From positions 1-64,000 of the forward strand of contig DAIRUS010000002.1 of assembly GCA_036803205.1 (NCBI GenBank): 64,000 nucleotides of DNA, read 5' to 3'. Below are positions 7,288 to 16,248 of this stretch, one piece after another (position 1 is the stretch's first letter; the number at the start of each line of letters is the position of its first letter). The notes beneath the pieces are model-generated. The model saw only the letters and a list, made by a program, of their open reading frames with translations. It was not told where the DNA came from and made no database searches. The position numbers and the translations under genes were made by a program. The stretch comes from DAIRUS01 sp036803205. Its GTDB lineage: Bacteria > Patescibacteriota > Minisyncoccia > Minisyncoccales > GBS-2.

Positions 7288-9220
7288 AGGAGAAATTGAG
7301 CCTCACGAGGTCTTATTGGATAAATTAGCAAAAAGGCAAGAAGAGAGGTGGGGAATTTCAGAAAGAAAATTAGAAGTTCCTATCTTGAGGCCGCTTCAGG
7401 TTATTTTTTATTTTTCAATTATGTTTATATTTATTCTTTTTTTAAGAACATTCCAGCTTCAAGTTGTTGAAGGAAAATATTTAAGTTCCCAAGCCCAAGC
7501 TAACCGATATGTTTTTCATAAAATTCAAGCTCAAAGAGGAGTGATTTACGATCGTCATTTCCAGCAGTTGGTCTATAATCAGGAAATTTTTAATTTAGTT
7601 TGTGAAAAAAATAAATTGCCGAAAGAAGAATTTGAGAGAGAAAAAGTCTTGGCTTTGGTTGCTCAAATTTTAAAAAAAAATAAGGAAGAATTGCAAAAAA
7701 AAATAGAAGAAGGAGGAGAAACTTTTTTAGTTGCCGAAAATCTCGACCACAAAAGCTTAATTATTTTGGAAACAAAAATTAAAGAACTGCCTGGTTTTGA
7801 AATTTTGAGAAGCTTGCGCCGAAATTATTTTGAGGGAGAATATTTTTCTCACCTTTTGGGTTACTTGGGAAAAATAGATAAAGAAGAGTTGGAAAAAGAG
7901 CCTGAAATGTATTCGACTTTAGATTATGTTGGTAAGGCCGGAATTGAAAAATCTTTTGAGAAAATTTTGAGAAAAACTCCCGGTAAAACTAGAATCGAAA
8001 GGGATGCCTTGGGAAATGTGATTTCTCAAGAGGTTATTTCTTTTCCAAAAACCGGAAAAAGTTTAGTTTTATGGCTTGATGCTTCTTTACAGAAAAAAAT
8101 TTATGAATTACTCCAAAAAAGACTTCAGGAAATAGGAAGCAAAAAAGCTGCCGCCGTTGCTTTAAATCCTCAAAACGGCGGAGTTGTGGCTTTATTATCC
8201 ATACCTTCTTATAACAACAATATTTTTTCCAGCGGTGATATCGAGCAGATTTCGGGTCTTCTTAGAGACAAAAATGAACCCCTTTTTAATCGAGCAATTG
8301 CCGGCGAGTACGTTATGGGTTCTCTTATTAAACCTCTTATTGCCTTAGCCGCTTTAGAGGAAAAGATTATTGACCCTTTGAAAAAGATAAATTGCCTAGG
8401 ACAGATTGTTATTCCTAACCCTTGGGAACCAACATTACCAACAATAAAAAAAGACTGGAAAACTCATGGCTGGACAGATTTAAAAAAAGCAATCGCTGAA
8501 TCCTGTAATGTTTATTTTTATACCGTTGGCGGTGGATTGGGAGAGCAAGTTGGGTTGGGAGTAAGGAAGATTAAGCACTATTTAGAACTTTTTGGTTGGG
8601 GTCAGCCAACAGGTATTGACCTTTTCGGGGAGGCGACGGGATTAATTCCCGACCCTGAATGGAAAGCCAGCTATTTTAAAGACCCCCAAGATAAAATTTG
8701 GCGCGATGGTGATACTTACAATCTTTCTATTGGCCAGGGATTTATTTTAGCTAGCCCTTTGCAAATCGCTACTGTCTTTTCCGCTATTGCCAATGGGGGT
8801 ATTTTATACCAGCCGCAACTTATTCAACAAGTGGTTGATACCTCAACTAATCCGATAAAAATTATTGAAGAAATTAAACCAAAAATTATTAGGGAAAATT
8901 TTATTGATTCTCAAAATCTTCGGATAGTGAGAGAAGGAATGCGCCAAGCAGTTACCGGAGAAAATTCTCCCTCGGCAACAGCTAAATTATTAGATGATTT
9001 ACCGGTTTCAGCTGGAGCAAAGACTGGCACAGCCGAAGTTTGGAAGGAGAAAAAAAAGATGTATCACACCTGGGTAACTGTTTTTGCTCCTTATGAAAAT
9101 CCGGAAATTGTTTTAACACTTGTCATTGAAGATGTTAGAGAAAGAGAGATAGAACACCAATTAACAGTCTTGCCAGTAGCTAAGGAAATTCTGGATTGGT
9201 ATTTCAGGAAAACCGAATAG
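7250..9220 (+). CDS. mrdA: Penicillin-binding protein 2 (elongation transpeptidase)
   Basis: A class B PBP of 656 residues from ATG 7250; an upstream TTG at 7226 in the same frame would add 8 residues. One TM helix lies at about residues 47-68, then a dimerisation/pedestal domain with RGVIYDRH, then the transpeptidase domain. The three active-site motifs are present: SLIK (nucleophile Ser, about residue 354), SCN (about 417) and KTG (about 592). The usual GSTFK around the nucleophile is GSLIK here, but Ser and Lys are kept. It cross-links lateral-wall peptidoglycan with MreC/MreD. The gene overlaps the end of mreD by 38 nt. Confidence 0.93.
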   Translation: MFNFSGKGKNYFKGEIEPHEVLLDKLAKRQEERWGISERKLEVPILRPLQVIFYFSIMFIFILFLRTFQLQVVEGKYLSSQAQANRYVFHKIQAQRGVIYDRHFQQLVYNQEIFNLVCEKNKLPKEEFEREKVLALVAQILKKNKEELQKKIEEGGETFLVAENLDHKSLIILETKIKELPGFEILRSLRRNYFEGEYFSHLLGYLGKIDKEELEKEPEMYSTLDYVGKAGIEKSFEKILRKTPGKTRIERDALGNVISQEVISFPKTGKSLVLWLDASLQKKIYELLQKRLQEIGSKKAAAVALNPQNGGVVALLSIPSYNNNIFSSGDIEQISGLLRDKNEPLFNRAIAGEYVMGSLIKPLIALAALEEKIIDPLKKINCLGQIVIPNPWEPTLPTIKKDWKTHGWTDLKKAIAESCNVYFYTVGGGLGEQVGLGVRKIKHYLELFGWGQPTGIDLFGEATGLIPDPEWKASYFKDPQDKIWRDGDTYNLSIGQGFILASPLQIATVFSAIANGGILYQPQLIQQVVDTSTNPIKIIEEIKPKIIRENFIDSQNLRIVREGMRQAVTGENSPSATAKLLDDLPVSAGAKTGTAEVWKEKKKMYHTWVTVFAPYENPEIVLTLVIEDVREREIEHQLTVLPVAKEILDWYFRKTE

Positions 9221-9238
9221 TTTCTTAAAGTTTTCAGT

Positions 9239-9266
9239 TTGACTTAAAGCAAAAATCAATTAGAAT
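9239..9266 (+). promoter_or_regulatory. Promoter of lysS
   Basis: TTGACT (9239-9244), 16-bp spacer, TAGAAT (9261-9266). The -10 ends only 7 nt before the lysS ATG, so the transcript should begin at or next to the start codon. Confidence 0.7.
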
Positions 9267-9273
9267 TTAAAAT

Positions 9274-10737
9274 ATGAAACCAATTAACGAGCTAAGGAAA
9301 TTAAGATTAAAAAAATTGGAAACCATTCAAAAAGCTGGCCTAACGGTTTATCCAATTAAAACAAAAAGAACCCATAAGATCCAAAAAGCTTTGGTAGATT
9401 TTTTCAATCTTTCTTCATTAAAAAAAGAAATAATCTTAGTTGGAAGAATTAGATTACAAAGGAGGCATGGCAAGCTTACTTTCTTTAACATTGAAGATGG
9501 AAGCGGTCAAATTCAGGTGGCCCTGAAAGAAAATTGCGTTGGAGAAAAAGCTTATCATTTTTTTTTGGACAATTTTGATATCGGCGATTTTGTTGAAATC
9601 AGAGGTACCTTATTCAAAACCAACACCGGCGAAAAGACAGTTGAATGTTCTGATTTCAAAATTTTAGCCAAGAATCTATTGCCTTTGCCAGAAAAATGGC
9701 ATGGATTAAAAGACGTTGAAGAAAGATATAGGAGGAGATATCTGGATTTAATTTTTAATTCCCAAGTAAGAAAAAAAATTGAGCTAAGAGGACGAATTAT
9801 AAAAGAGATTAGGGATTTTTTAGACAAAGAGGGCTTTCTTGAAGTTGAAACGCCGATTTTACAACCTCTTTATGGTGGCGCAAGAGCTAGACCTTTTAAA
9901 ACTCATTTAAATGCTTTAAATCTTGATTTATATTTGAGAATTTCCCCTGAACTCTATTTGAAAAGGCTTCTCGTGGGTGGCTTTGAAAAGGTTTATGAAA
10001 TTGGCAAATGTTTTCGGAATGAGGGAATAGACAAATTCCATAATCCTGATTTTACTATGTTGGAATTTTATTGGGCCTTTGCTGATTACAAGGATTTAAT
10101 GAAACTGACCGAGAGAATGTTTATTTTTTTATTAAAAAAGATATTCAACTCAACTAAAATTTCATACCAAGGAAAAAAAATAAATTTTGAATTACCCTGG
10201 CCAAGAATTGAATTTAGTCAGCTTTTAAGAAAGGAATTAGGTTTTGATTTTGGAGAAGCAAATCAGGAAACCTTTAGAAAAAAAGCTCAGGAACTGGGGA
10301 TAGAAGTTGAAGAAAGCGCTTCAAAGGTTGAAATTGCTGATGAAATCTATAAAAAAGTTTGTGTTCCAAATATTCAACAGCCAACTTTTATTATCCATTA
10401 TCCTTTGGGTTTCCAACCTTTAGCCAAAGCTTTAGAAAAAAATCCCCAAAAATTAGCCAATTTTCAAGTGATAATTGGCGGAATGGAATTGATTAACGCT
10501 TTTTCTGAGTTGAACGATCCTCTTGAGCAGAAAAAAAGATTCCAAGAACAGGAAAAATTATTTCGGGCCGGTTTTAAAGAAGCTCATCGGATTGATGAAG
10601 ATTTTCTGGAAGCTCTTGAGTATGGAATGCCACCGGCAGCCGGCTTTGGTATGGGTATAGATCGTTTAGTAGTACTTTTTACTGATTCTCATAATTTGAG
10701 AGAAGTGATTTTATTTCCAACGATGAGACCAAAATAA
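9274..10737 (+). CDS. lysS: Lysyl-tRNA synthetase, class II
   Basis: 487 residues. An N-terminal OB-fold anticodon-binding domain (GRIRLQRRHGKLTFFNIEDG, about residues 57-76) is followed by the class II catalytic core: motif 1 region (FLEVETPILQPLYGGARARP), motif 2 (YEIGKCFRNEGIDKFHNPDF) and motif 3 (GFGMGIDRLVVLF) at the C-terminus. It charges tRNA-Lys; the tRNA-Lys(UUU) gene in this window is a substrate. The arrangement is standard bacterial LysS. It has its own promoter and is followed by serS. Confidence 0.97.
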   Translation: MKPINELRKLRLKKLETIQKAGLTVYPIKTKRTHKIQKALVDFFNLSSLKKEIILVGRIRLQRRHGKLTFFNIEDGSGQIQVALKENCVGEKAYHFFLDNFDIGDFVEIRGTLFKTNTGEKTVECSDFKILAKNLLPLPEKWHGLKDVEERYRRRYLDLIFNSQVRKKIELRGRIIKEIRDFLDKEGFLEVETPILQPLYGGARARPFKTHLNALNLDLYLRISPELYLKRLLVGGFEKVYEIGKCFRNEGIDKFHNPDFTMLEFYWAFADYKDLMKLTERMFIFLLKKIFNSTKISYQGKKINFELPWPRIEFSQLLRKELGFDFGEANQETFRKKAQELGIEVEESASKVEIADEIYKKVCVPNIQQPTFIIHYPLGFQPLAKALEKNPQKLANFQVIIGGMELINAFSELNDPLEQKKRFQEQEKLFRAGFKEAHRIDEDFLEALEYGMPPAAGFGMGIDRLVVLFTDSHNLREVILFPTMRPK

Positions 10738-10757
10738 TCATATATTTTGATAACACC

Positions 10758-10787
10758 TTGTCTAATTTTCGAAGTTTTAACTATAAT
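10758..10787 (+). promoter_or_regulatory. Promoter of serS
   Basis: TTGTCT (10758-10763), 18-bp spacer, TATAAT (10782-10787). The start point near 10794 leaves a leader of about 10 nt before the GTG at 10804. Confidence 0.55.
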
Positions 10788-10803
10788 TTTATTTTCAAAA
10801 AAT

Positions 10804-12084
10804 GTGCTTGATATAAAATTTATCCGTCAAAATCCTGAGAAAGTCAAAGAGGGTTGTCAAGCAAAAAGAGTCAAGGTGGATATTGACCAGCTTTTAAAAG
10901 TGGATGAAAAACGGCGAGAAATATTAAAAATTCTTGAAAGCATCCGATTTCAAAAAAATAAAGCTTCAAAAAAAATTGCTCAGGCAAAAGAGATAGAAAA
11001 ACAATCAATAATTTCCGAACTCAAAAAACTGGATAAAAAGAGCAATAAATTAAATCAGGCTCTCAGAGAGCTTGATTTGCAATTTAAGGATTTAATTTTT
11101 CAGATTCCCAATTTGCCAGCCGAAGAGGTACCCATAGGAAAAGATGAAAGAGAAAATATTATCTTAAGGGAAGTAGGGGAGAAGCCAAAATTCGATTTTA
11201 GTCCAAAAGATTATTTAGAACTTGCCGAAAAATTAGACTTAATTGATATTAAAAGAGCAGCAAAAATTGTCGGCTCAAGATTTAGCTATTTAAAAAATGA
11301 AGCAGTCTTACTAGAATTTGCTTTAATAAATTTTACATTCGAGAAACTTTTAAAAGAAGGCTTTATTTCCGTTATCCCGCCAGTGATGATGAAAACTGAG
11401 GTAATGAAAGGGATGGGTTATCTTGAACAAACTGATTTCCAAGAGGCCTATTATTTACCAAAAGATGATTTATTTTTGGCTGGTACAGCCGAACAACCAA
11501 TGGGAGCCATGCATACAAATGAGATTTTTGATGAAAAAGAATTGCCAAAAAGATATCTTGGTTTTTCTTCTTGTTTTAGAAGAGAGGCTGGCTCATGGGG
11601 TAAGGAAACTTGGGGAATTTTTCGGGTTCATCAATTTGATAAGATTGAAATGTTTAGTTTTTGTCAGCCTGAAAATTCAAAAAAAGAGCACCAATTTTTC
11701 CTAGAGATAGAAGAAAAATTGATGCAAGCCTTAAAAATTCCTTATCGGGTAGTCCAAATTTGTACTGGCGATTTAGGATTTCCGGTTGCCGCCAAATACG
11801 ATATTGAAGCCTGGATGCCATCAAAAAATGAATACAAAGAAACCCATTCAACTTCCAATTGTACTGATTTTCAAGCCAGAAGATTAAACATTCGCTATCG
11901 GGATAAAGAGAGAAAACTGCATTTTGTTCATACTGTCAATGGTACAGCTTTTGCTATTGGGAGAACTTTAATTGCCATCATTGAAAATTATCAACAAAAA
12001 GATGGTTCAATAAAAATTCCCGAAGTTTTAGTGAAATATCTTGGGTTTAAAGAAATAAAAAGGTTAGTTCAAAAAATTTCCTGA
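10804..12084 (+). CDS. serS: Seryl-tRNA synthetase
   Basis: 426 residues from GTG 10804, chosen because the product then begins MLDIKFIRQNPEKV, the canonical SerRS N-terminus; a frame open to 10747 adds residues with no family match and would overlap the promoter. The N-terminal antiparallel coiled coil (about residues 25-100) binds the long variable arm of tRNA-Ser. The class II core follows, with LFLAGTAEQP, motif 2 (SSCFRREAGSWGKETWGIFR) and motif 3 (NGTAFAIGRTLIAIIEN). The partner tRNA-Ser(UGA) lies at 54919. No Shine-Dalgarno sequence is visible before the GTG. Confidence 0.96.
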   Translation: MLDIKFIRQNPEKVKEGCQAKRVKVDIDQLLKVDEKRREILKILESIRFQKNKASKKIAQAKEIEKQSIISELKKLDKKSNKLNQALRELDLQFKDLIFQIPNLPAEEVPIGKDERENIILREVGEKPKFDFSPKDYLELAEKLDLIDIKRAAKIVGSRFSYLKNEAVLLEFALINFTFEKLLKEGFISVIPPVMMKTEVMKGMGYLEQTDFQEAYYLPKDDLFLAGTAEQPMGAMHTNEIFDEKELPKRYLGFSSCFRREAGSWGKETWGIFRVHQFDKIEMFSFCQPENSKKEHQFFLEIEEKLMQALKIPYRVVQICTGDLGFPVAAKYDIEAWMPSKNEYKETHSTSNCTDFQARRLNIRYRDKERKLHFVHTVNGTAFAIGRTLIAIIENYQQKDGSIKIPEVLVKYLGFKEIKRLVQKIS

Positions 12085-12104
12085 GATTTTTAAAGAGATT
12101 TGAA

Positions 12105-12899
12105 ATGGAGGAGAAAAAAATTTTCATTAATGGATTAAAGATTAATTATAAAATTGCTGGTCAAAACTCTCCAATTTTAATCTTACACGGTTGGGGCGGT
12201 TCTTCTGATTCTTGGGTTGAAGTAGGAAAAATTTTAGCTAAAGAAAAATTTAAAGTAATTATTCCCGATTTACCAGGTTTTGGAAAAAGTGAAACTCCCC
12301 CTAGGCCTTGGAGTATAACTGATTATGCCAAATGGACGATTGACTTTGTCAGCTCTCAAAATCTAAAAGAAATTTCTCTCTTGGGTCACTCCTTTGGTGG
12401 AAGAATTGCTATTAAGTTAACAACTCAGTATTCTGAAATGATAAAAAAGTTAATTTTGTGTTCTGCTGCCGGAATTAAACTTGAACCGGAATTTGAAACT
12501 AAAATAATTTTTTGGTTAGCGAAAATCGGAAACGCGATTTTTGCCCCAAAACCATTAAAAAGGCTTAAGGATTTTGCTAGAAATTTTTTTTATATCTTTC
12601 TAAGACATAAAGACTATGTAAAAGCCGATGGTACAATGAGAGAGACAATTAAAAAAGTTTTAGAAGAAGATTTATTGCCAGACCTTCCCAAAATTAAAGC
12701 AAAAACTTTAATTATCTGGGGGGAGAAGGATAAAATAGTTCCCATAAAATATGCTTATATTTTCAAAGAAAAAATTAAAGATTCAAAATTGGAAGTTATC
12801 CCTAAGGTTGGCCATGCCCCAAATCTTGAGGTATCAGTAAAATTAGCTCAAGTCATTATAAATTTCCTAAAAACAAATTTTTGTCTGTTAGTAGAATGA
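12105..12899 (+). CDS. Alpha/beta hydrolase
   Basis: 264 residues with the full alpha/beta-hydrolase signature: the oxyanion-hole strand LILHGWGGSSDSW (about 25-37), nucleophile elbow GHSFGG (Ser96), acid loop IIWGEKDKIVP and catalytic VGHAPN His near the C-terminus. The fold is that of esterases and C-C hydrolases; the substrate cannot be told. No signal peptide is present, so it is probably cytoplasmic. It starts 20 nt after serS and precedes a decayed gene. Confidence 0.88.
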   Translation: MEEKKIFINGLKINYKIAGQNSPILILHGWGGSSDSWVEVGKILAKEKFKVIIPDLPGFGKSETPPRPWSITDYAKWTIDFVSSQNLKEISLLGHSFGGRIAIKLTTQYSEMIKKLILCSAAGIKLEPEFETKIIFWLAKIGNAIFAPKPLKRLKDFARNFFYIFLRHKDYVKADGTMRETIKKVLEEDLLPDLPKIKAKTLIIWGEKDKIVPIKYAYIFKEKIKDSKLEVIPKVGHAPNLEVSVKLAQVIINFLKTNFCLLVE

Positions 12900-12974
12900 A
12901 GATTTATCTAAAAACAATCAAAGAGTGGATATCTTTTTTTAAACAATTAATTCCGATTAGCAAAGTACCTTTGA

Positions 12975-13280
12975 AAATATAGCTCTGCTTATTTAGGTTC
13001 AGTATTATGGGGATTTTCAAAAGTACCTCTTTTTCTTTCCAATTTTCAAAAAGCAGATATTAGTTTAAAAGATATTTCAGCCCTTATCATTCCCGCCAAT
13101 TGTTTTCGAAGTTTTCCAGTGATCGGAGCCATGAAACAAAAAATTCCAATTATTGAAGTGAGGGAAAACAAAAATATTTTTTTACCTCTTTCAAATTTTT
13201 ATTCTCGCCAAAATCCAAATATATTTTCTGTGAAAAGCTATCAAGAAGCTAAAAAACTTATTCAACGATTATTTTCATAA
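12975..13280 (+). pseudogene. DUF3326-like C-terminal remnant
   Basis: A frame open from 12975 (after TGA 12972-12974) to TAA 13280 encodes about 100 residues but has no usable start until an internal Met late in the frame. Its sequence fits the C-terminus of the DUF3326 family: AYLGSVLWGFSKVP, then KDISALIIPANCF, then IPIIEVREN and SYQEAKKLIQRLF, where complete members have ADIS-LVIP, IPVIAVREN and NYxEA. The family's N-terminal two thirds are missing. A separate short frame (ATG 12896 to TAG 12982) just upstream may be debris of the same gene. DUF3326 has no known function. The match is from memory. Confidence 0.6.
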
Positions 13281-13281
13281 T

Positions 13282-14922
13282 ATGACCATTATTATTTTTT
13301 CATTTATTATTCTCTGGCTTATTCGTGAGACAAAAGCCATTTTGTTTTGGCTTTATCTTTGGCAATTAAAGGAATATCGAATAGATCGGTTTTTAGATCA
13401 TTTTAGAACTGAGAAAGGAAAACAGCTTTTTTTAAACAAACTTTTCCTTTTCAAAATTTTTCTTTTATTCTTTTATTTTTTTTTCTTTCAGCCGTGGTGG
13501 GCTGGAATTTATATATTTTTTTCCATTTTATTTCTTTTATACTTTCTGGAGTCAATAAAAGCTTTCAAAGACTTCTTTCAGGCAAGATTAAAAAAGCCAG
13601 TTCCAACCTTAAAAGCCATTTTTTTATTTTGGGTAGCTGGAATTTTAACCGCTTTATTTCCTTTCTTTTTGTTTTTTCAAGCTAAGGTTGATTTTTATTC
13701 CGGGCTTTTAATTTTTGACACTTTAACTCCGTTGATTGTTTCAGTAATTATTCTTTTCTTTCAACCTTTGACAATTTTGTGGAAAAAACTAATTATCAAA
13801 AAAGCAAAACAAAAAAGAAGCACTTTCAAAAGTCTTTTGGTGATTGGTATTACTGGCTCTTATGGTAAAAGTTCAACCAAAGAATTTTTAGCTACTATTT
13901 TGACTGAAAAGTTTAATGTTTTAAAAACAAAAGAGCATCAAAACACTGAAATTGGGGTTTCCCAATGCATCTTAAATGAGCTAAAATCAGAGCACGAAAT
14001 TTTTATAGTCGAAATGGGAGCTTATAAAAAAGGAGAAATAAAAACCCTCTGTCAAATTACTCAACCGAAAATCGGTATCATTACCGGAATAAATGAACAG
14101 CATTTAGCCCTCTTTGGCTCAATGGAAAATTTATTGTCGGCCGAAGGGGGAAAAGAACTTATTGATTCTTTACCTGAAGATGGTTTAGTCATCTTCAATG
14201 GTAATAACCAACATTGTTTTAAAACTTACCAGGAAACAAAAATTAAAAAGAAAATATGCTCTAGCAAACCCTTTCCGGAAAGGCAAAATTTAATAACACC
14301 AGACATTTTAGCCAAAGAAATAAAATTAGAGAAGGAGTTTATTTCTTTTAAAATATTTTCAAATGATAATCAATCAGCTGAGGTGAGAGTTAATTTAGTC
14401 GGCGGTCAAAATGTGGAAAATCTTCTATTGGCTATCTGTTGTGCCAAGGGATTGGGAATGAATCTTGCTGAAATTTCTCAAGCTTGTCAGAAAATTACAC
14501 CCGAACAAGGCGGAATTCGGCTTAAAAAAGGGAAAAATGGTTTAAATATTATTGAGGCTACCTATTCTGCCAATCCCGATAGCGTAATTTCTCATTTGGA
14601 ATATTTAAAAATTTGGGGGGGTAAAAAAATAATTATTATGCCTTGCTTAATAGAATTAGGTAAAGCCACAAAAGAGGTTCACAAAAGGATTGGAAAAAAA
14701 ATTGGGGAAATTTGTAATTTAGCCATTATTACCACCAAAGAGCAATTTCAAAGAATAAAAGAGGGGGCTATTGAGATTGGAATGAGAGAAGATGACATTT
14801 TATTTTTAGAAAATCCAAGGGAAATTTTTGAAAAAATAAAAAATTTTAATCAGCTCGAAGATATTATTTTACTAGAAGGACGGCTTTCAAAAGAATTATT
14901 GGAAATTTTGAGCATAATATGA
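13282..14922 (+). CDS. Membrane-anchored Mur ligase (MurF-like)
   Basis: 546 residues. The first about 175 form a membrane domain with four to five helices and a conserved-looking cytoplasmic segment (LYLWQLKEYRIDRFLDHFRTE after helix 1). The rest is a Mur-ligase ATPase and C-terminal domain: P-loop GITGSYGKSSTKEF, EMGAYKKGEI, the NEQHL magnesium/carbamate region and ATYSANPDS in the C-terminal domain. The order resembles MurF, which adds D-Ala-D-Ala to UDP-MurNAc-tripeptide, but the usual soluble MurF N-terminal domain is replaced by the membrane part. It may be the MurF of this organism or another amide ligase acting at the membrane. The TGA overlaps the next ATG. Confidence 0.8.
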   Translation: MTIIIFSFIILWLIRETKAILFWLYLWQLKEYRIDRFLDHFRTEKGKQLFLNKLFLFKIFLLFFYFFFFQPWWAGIYIFFSILFLLYFLESIKAFKDFFQARLKKPVPTLKAIFLFWVAGILTALFPFFLFFQAKVDFYSGLLIFDTLTPLIVSVIILFFQPLTILWKKLIIKKAKQKRSTFKSLLVIGITGSYGKSSTKEFLATILTEKFNVLKTKEHQNTEIGVSQCILNELKSEHEIFIVEMGAYKKGEIKTLCQITQPKIGIITGINEQHLALFGSMENLLSAEGGKELIDSLPEDGLVIFNGNNQHCFKTYQETKIKKKICSSKPFPERQNLITPDILAKEIKLEKEFISFKIFSNDNQSAEVRVNLVGGQNVENLLLAICCAKGLGMNLAEISQACQKITPEQGGIRLKKGKNGLNIIEATYSANPDSVISHLEYLKIWGGKKIIIMPCLIELGKATKEVHKRIGKKIGEICNLAIITTKEQFQRIKEGAIEIGMREDDILFLENPREIFEKIKNFNQLEDIILLEGRLSKELLEILSII

Positions 14923-16202
14923 ATTTTTCAAAACCCATTTTTATCTCTCTTTCGCCTAATATAGAAAAAGATGATTTGCTTTTGGTACTAAAAATTATTT
15001 TTCAACCTTGGATTTGGAAAAAGGTTAAAGAGATTGAAAAATTAGAAAAAGAATTTCGGAATTTTTTAGGGGTAAAATATACTATTTCTTTTAATAGCGG
15101 AAGATCAGCCTTGCTGGCCATTTTGAATTCACTAGGCATAGAAAAAGAGAGCGAGGTATTGCTTCAAGCTTTTACCTGTAATGCAGCGGTTAATCCAATA
15201 ATTTGGTCAAACTTAAAGCCGGTTTTTGTTGATATTGACGAAAGAACCTTAAACATTGACCCTGAAGATTTAAAAAGAAAAATTACTCCAAAAAGTAGGG
15301 TAGTGATGGTCCAACATACTTTTGGGCTACCAGCAAAAATTGATGAGATTTTAGAAATTTGCCAAAAGTATAATTTAATTCTCATTGAAGATTGTGCTCA
15401 TTCTTTAGGAGCTAAATATCAAGGAAAACTATGTGGCACCTTTGGTCGAGCTTCATTTTTCAGTTTTGGCAGAGATAAAATTATTTCTTCAGTTTATGGC
15501 GGGATGGTAGCAACAAACGATTCTATTTTAGGAGAAAAAATCAGAGAATTTCAAAAAAAATGTCCCCTTCCTTCTTATCTTTGGATAAAACAGCAGCTTT
15601 TGCACCCAATTTTAACAGAGATAATAATTAAACCCCTTTATAGTGTTTTTGGGGTAGGGAAGTGGCTTTTAATTTTTTTTCAGAAAATAAACATTCTTTC
15701 AAAGGCGATTGGAAAAGAAGAGAAAAGAGGAAAACTACCCTCTAATTTTCCTCAAAAAATGCCCAACGCCTTGGCGATTTTAGCGCTTAACCAATTGAAA
15801 AAGTTAGAGAGGTTTAATGAACATAGAAAGAAAATAGCTAAAATTTATGACCAAAAATTAAGGGATTTAAATTTCCAATTACCGTTGGAGCAGGAAGAAA
15901 GAATTTATATGAGATATTCATTAATTTTAAAAAATTTGGAGACAGAGAAAATTTTAAAAGAATTTGCTAAAAGGAAAATTTTTCTTGACGATGGCTGGAG
16001 AAAAACAGCCATTGTTCCTCCCGATACTGACCAGGAAAGCATGCAATACATTTTTGGTTCCTGCCCAAAAGCTGAAAAGATAGCCAAAAATATTTTGAAT
16101 TTGCCAACCCACATAAATATCTCAAAGAAAGAAGCTCTAAAAATTATCAGCTTTTTAAAACTCCTTTTAAATCATCTATGCCATAATTTCCACGACCGTT
16201 GA
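14919..16202 (+). CDS. DegT/DnrJ/EryC1/StrS-family aminotransferase
   Basis: 427 residues, a PLP-dependent fold-type I sugar aminotransferase. Visible features are FNSGRSALLAIL (phosphate cup), QAFTCNAAVNPI, VDIDERTLNIDP, IEDCAHSLGAKYQGKLCGTFG and FSFGRDKIISSVYGGM, where Lys187 is the expected Schiff-base lysine. The family aminates keto-sugars used in surface glycans. It is translationally coupled to the Mur ligase (ATGA overlap), which suggests a shared cell-envelope role. The C-terminal third is less typical, with hydrophobic patches around residues 225-250. The substrate is unknown. Confidence 0.88.
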   Translation: MNFSKPIFISLSPNIEKDDLLLVLKIIFQPWIWKKVKEIEKLEKEFRNFLGVKYTISFNSGRSALLAILNSLGIEKESEVLLQAFTCNAAVNPIIWSNLKPVFVDIDERTLNIDPEDLKRKITPKSRVVMVQHTFGLPAKIDEILEICQKYNLILIEDCAHSLGAKYQGKLCGTFGRASFFSFGRDKIISSVYGGMVATNDSILGEKIREFQKKCPLPSYLWIKQQLLHPILTEIIIKPLYSVFGVGKWLLIFFQKINILSKAIGKEEKRGKLPSNFPQKMPNALAILALNQLKKLERFNEHRKKIAKIYDQKLRDLNFQLPLEQEERIYMRYSLILKNLETEKILKEFAKRKIFLDDGWRKTAIVPPDTDQESMQYIFGSCPKAEKIAKNILNLPTHINISKKEALKIISFLKLLLNHLCHNFHDR

Positions 16203-16248
16203 AAATTTGGTATTATTAATTGAGGGTCAGAAAGTTAAAGAGGTCTAT

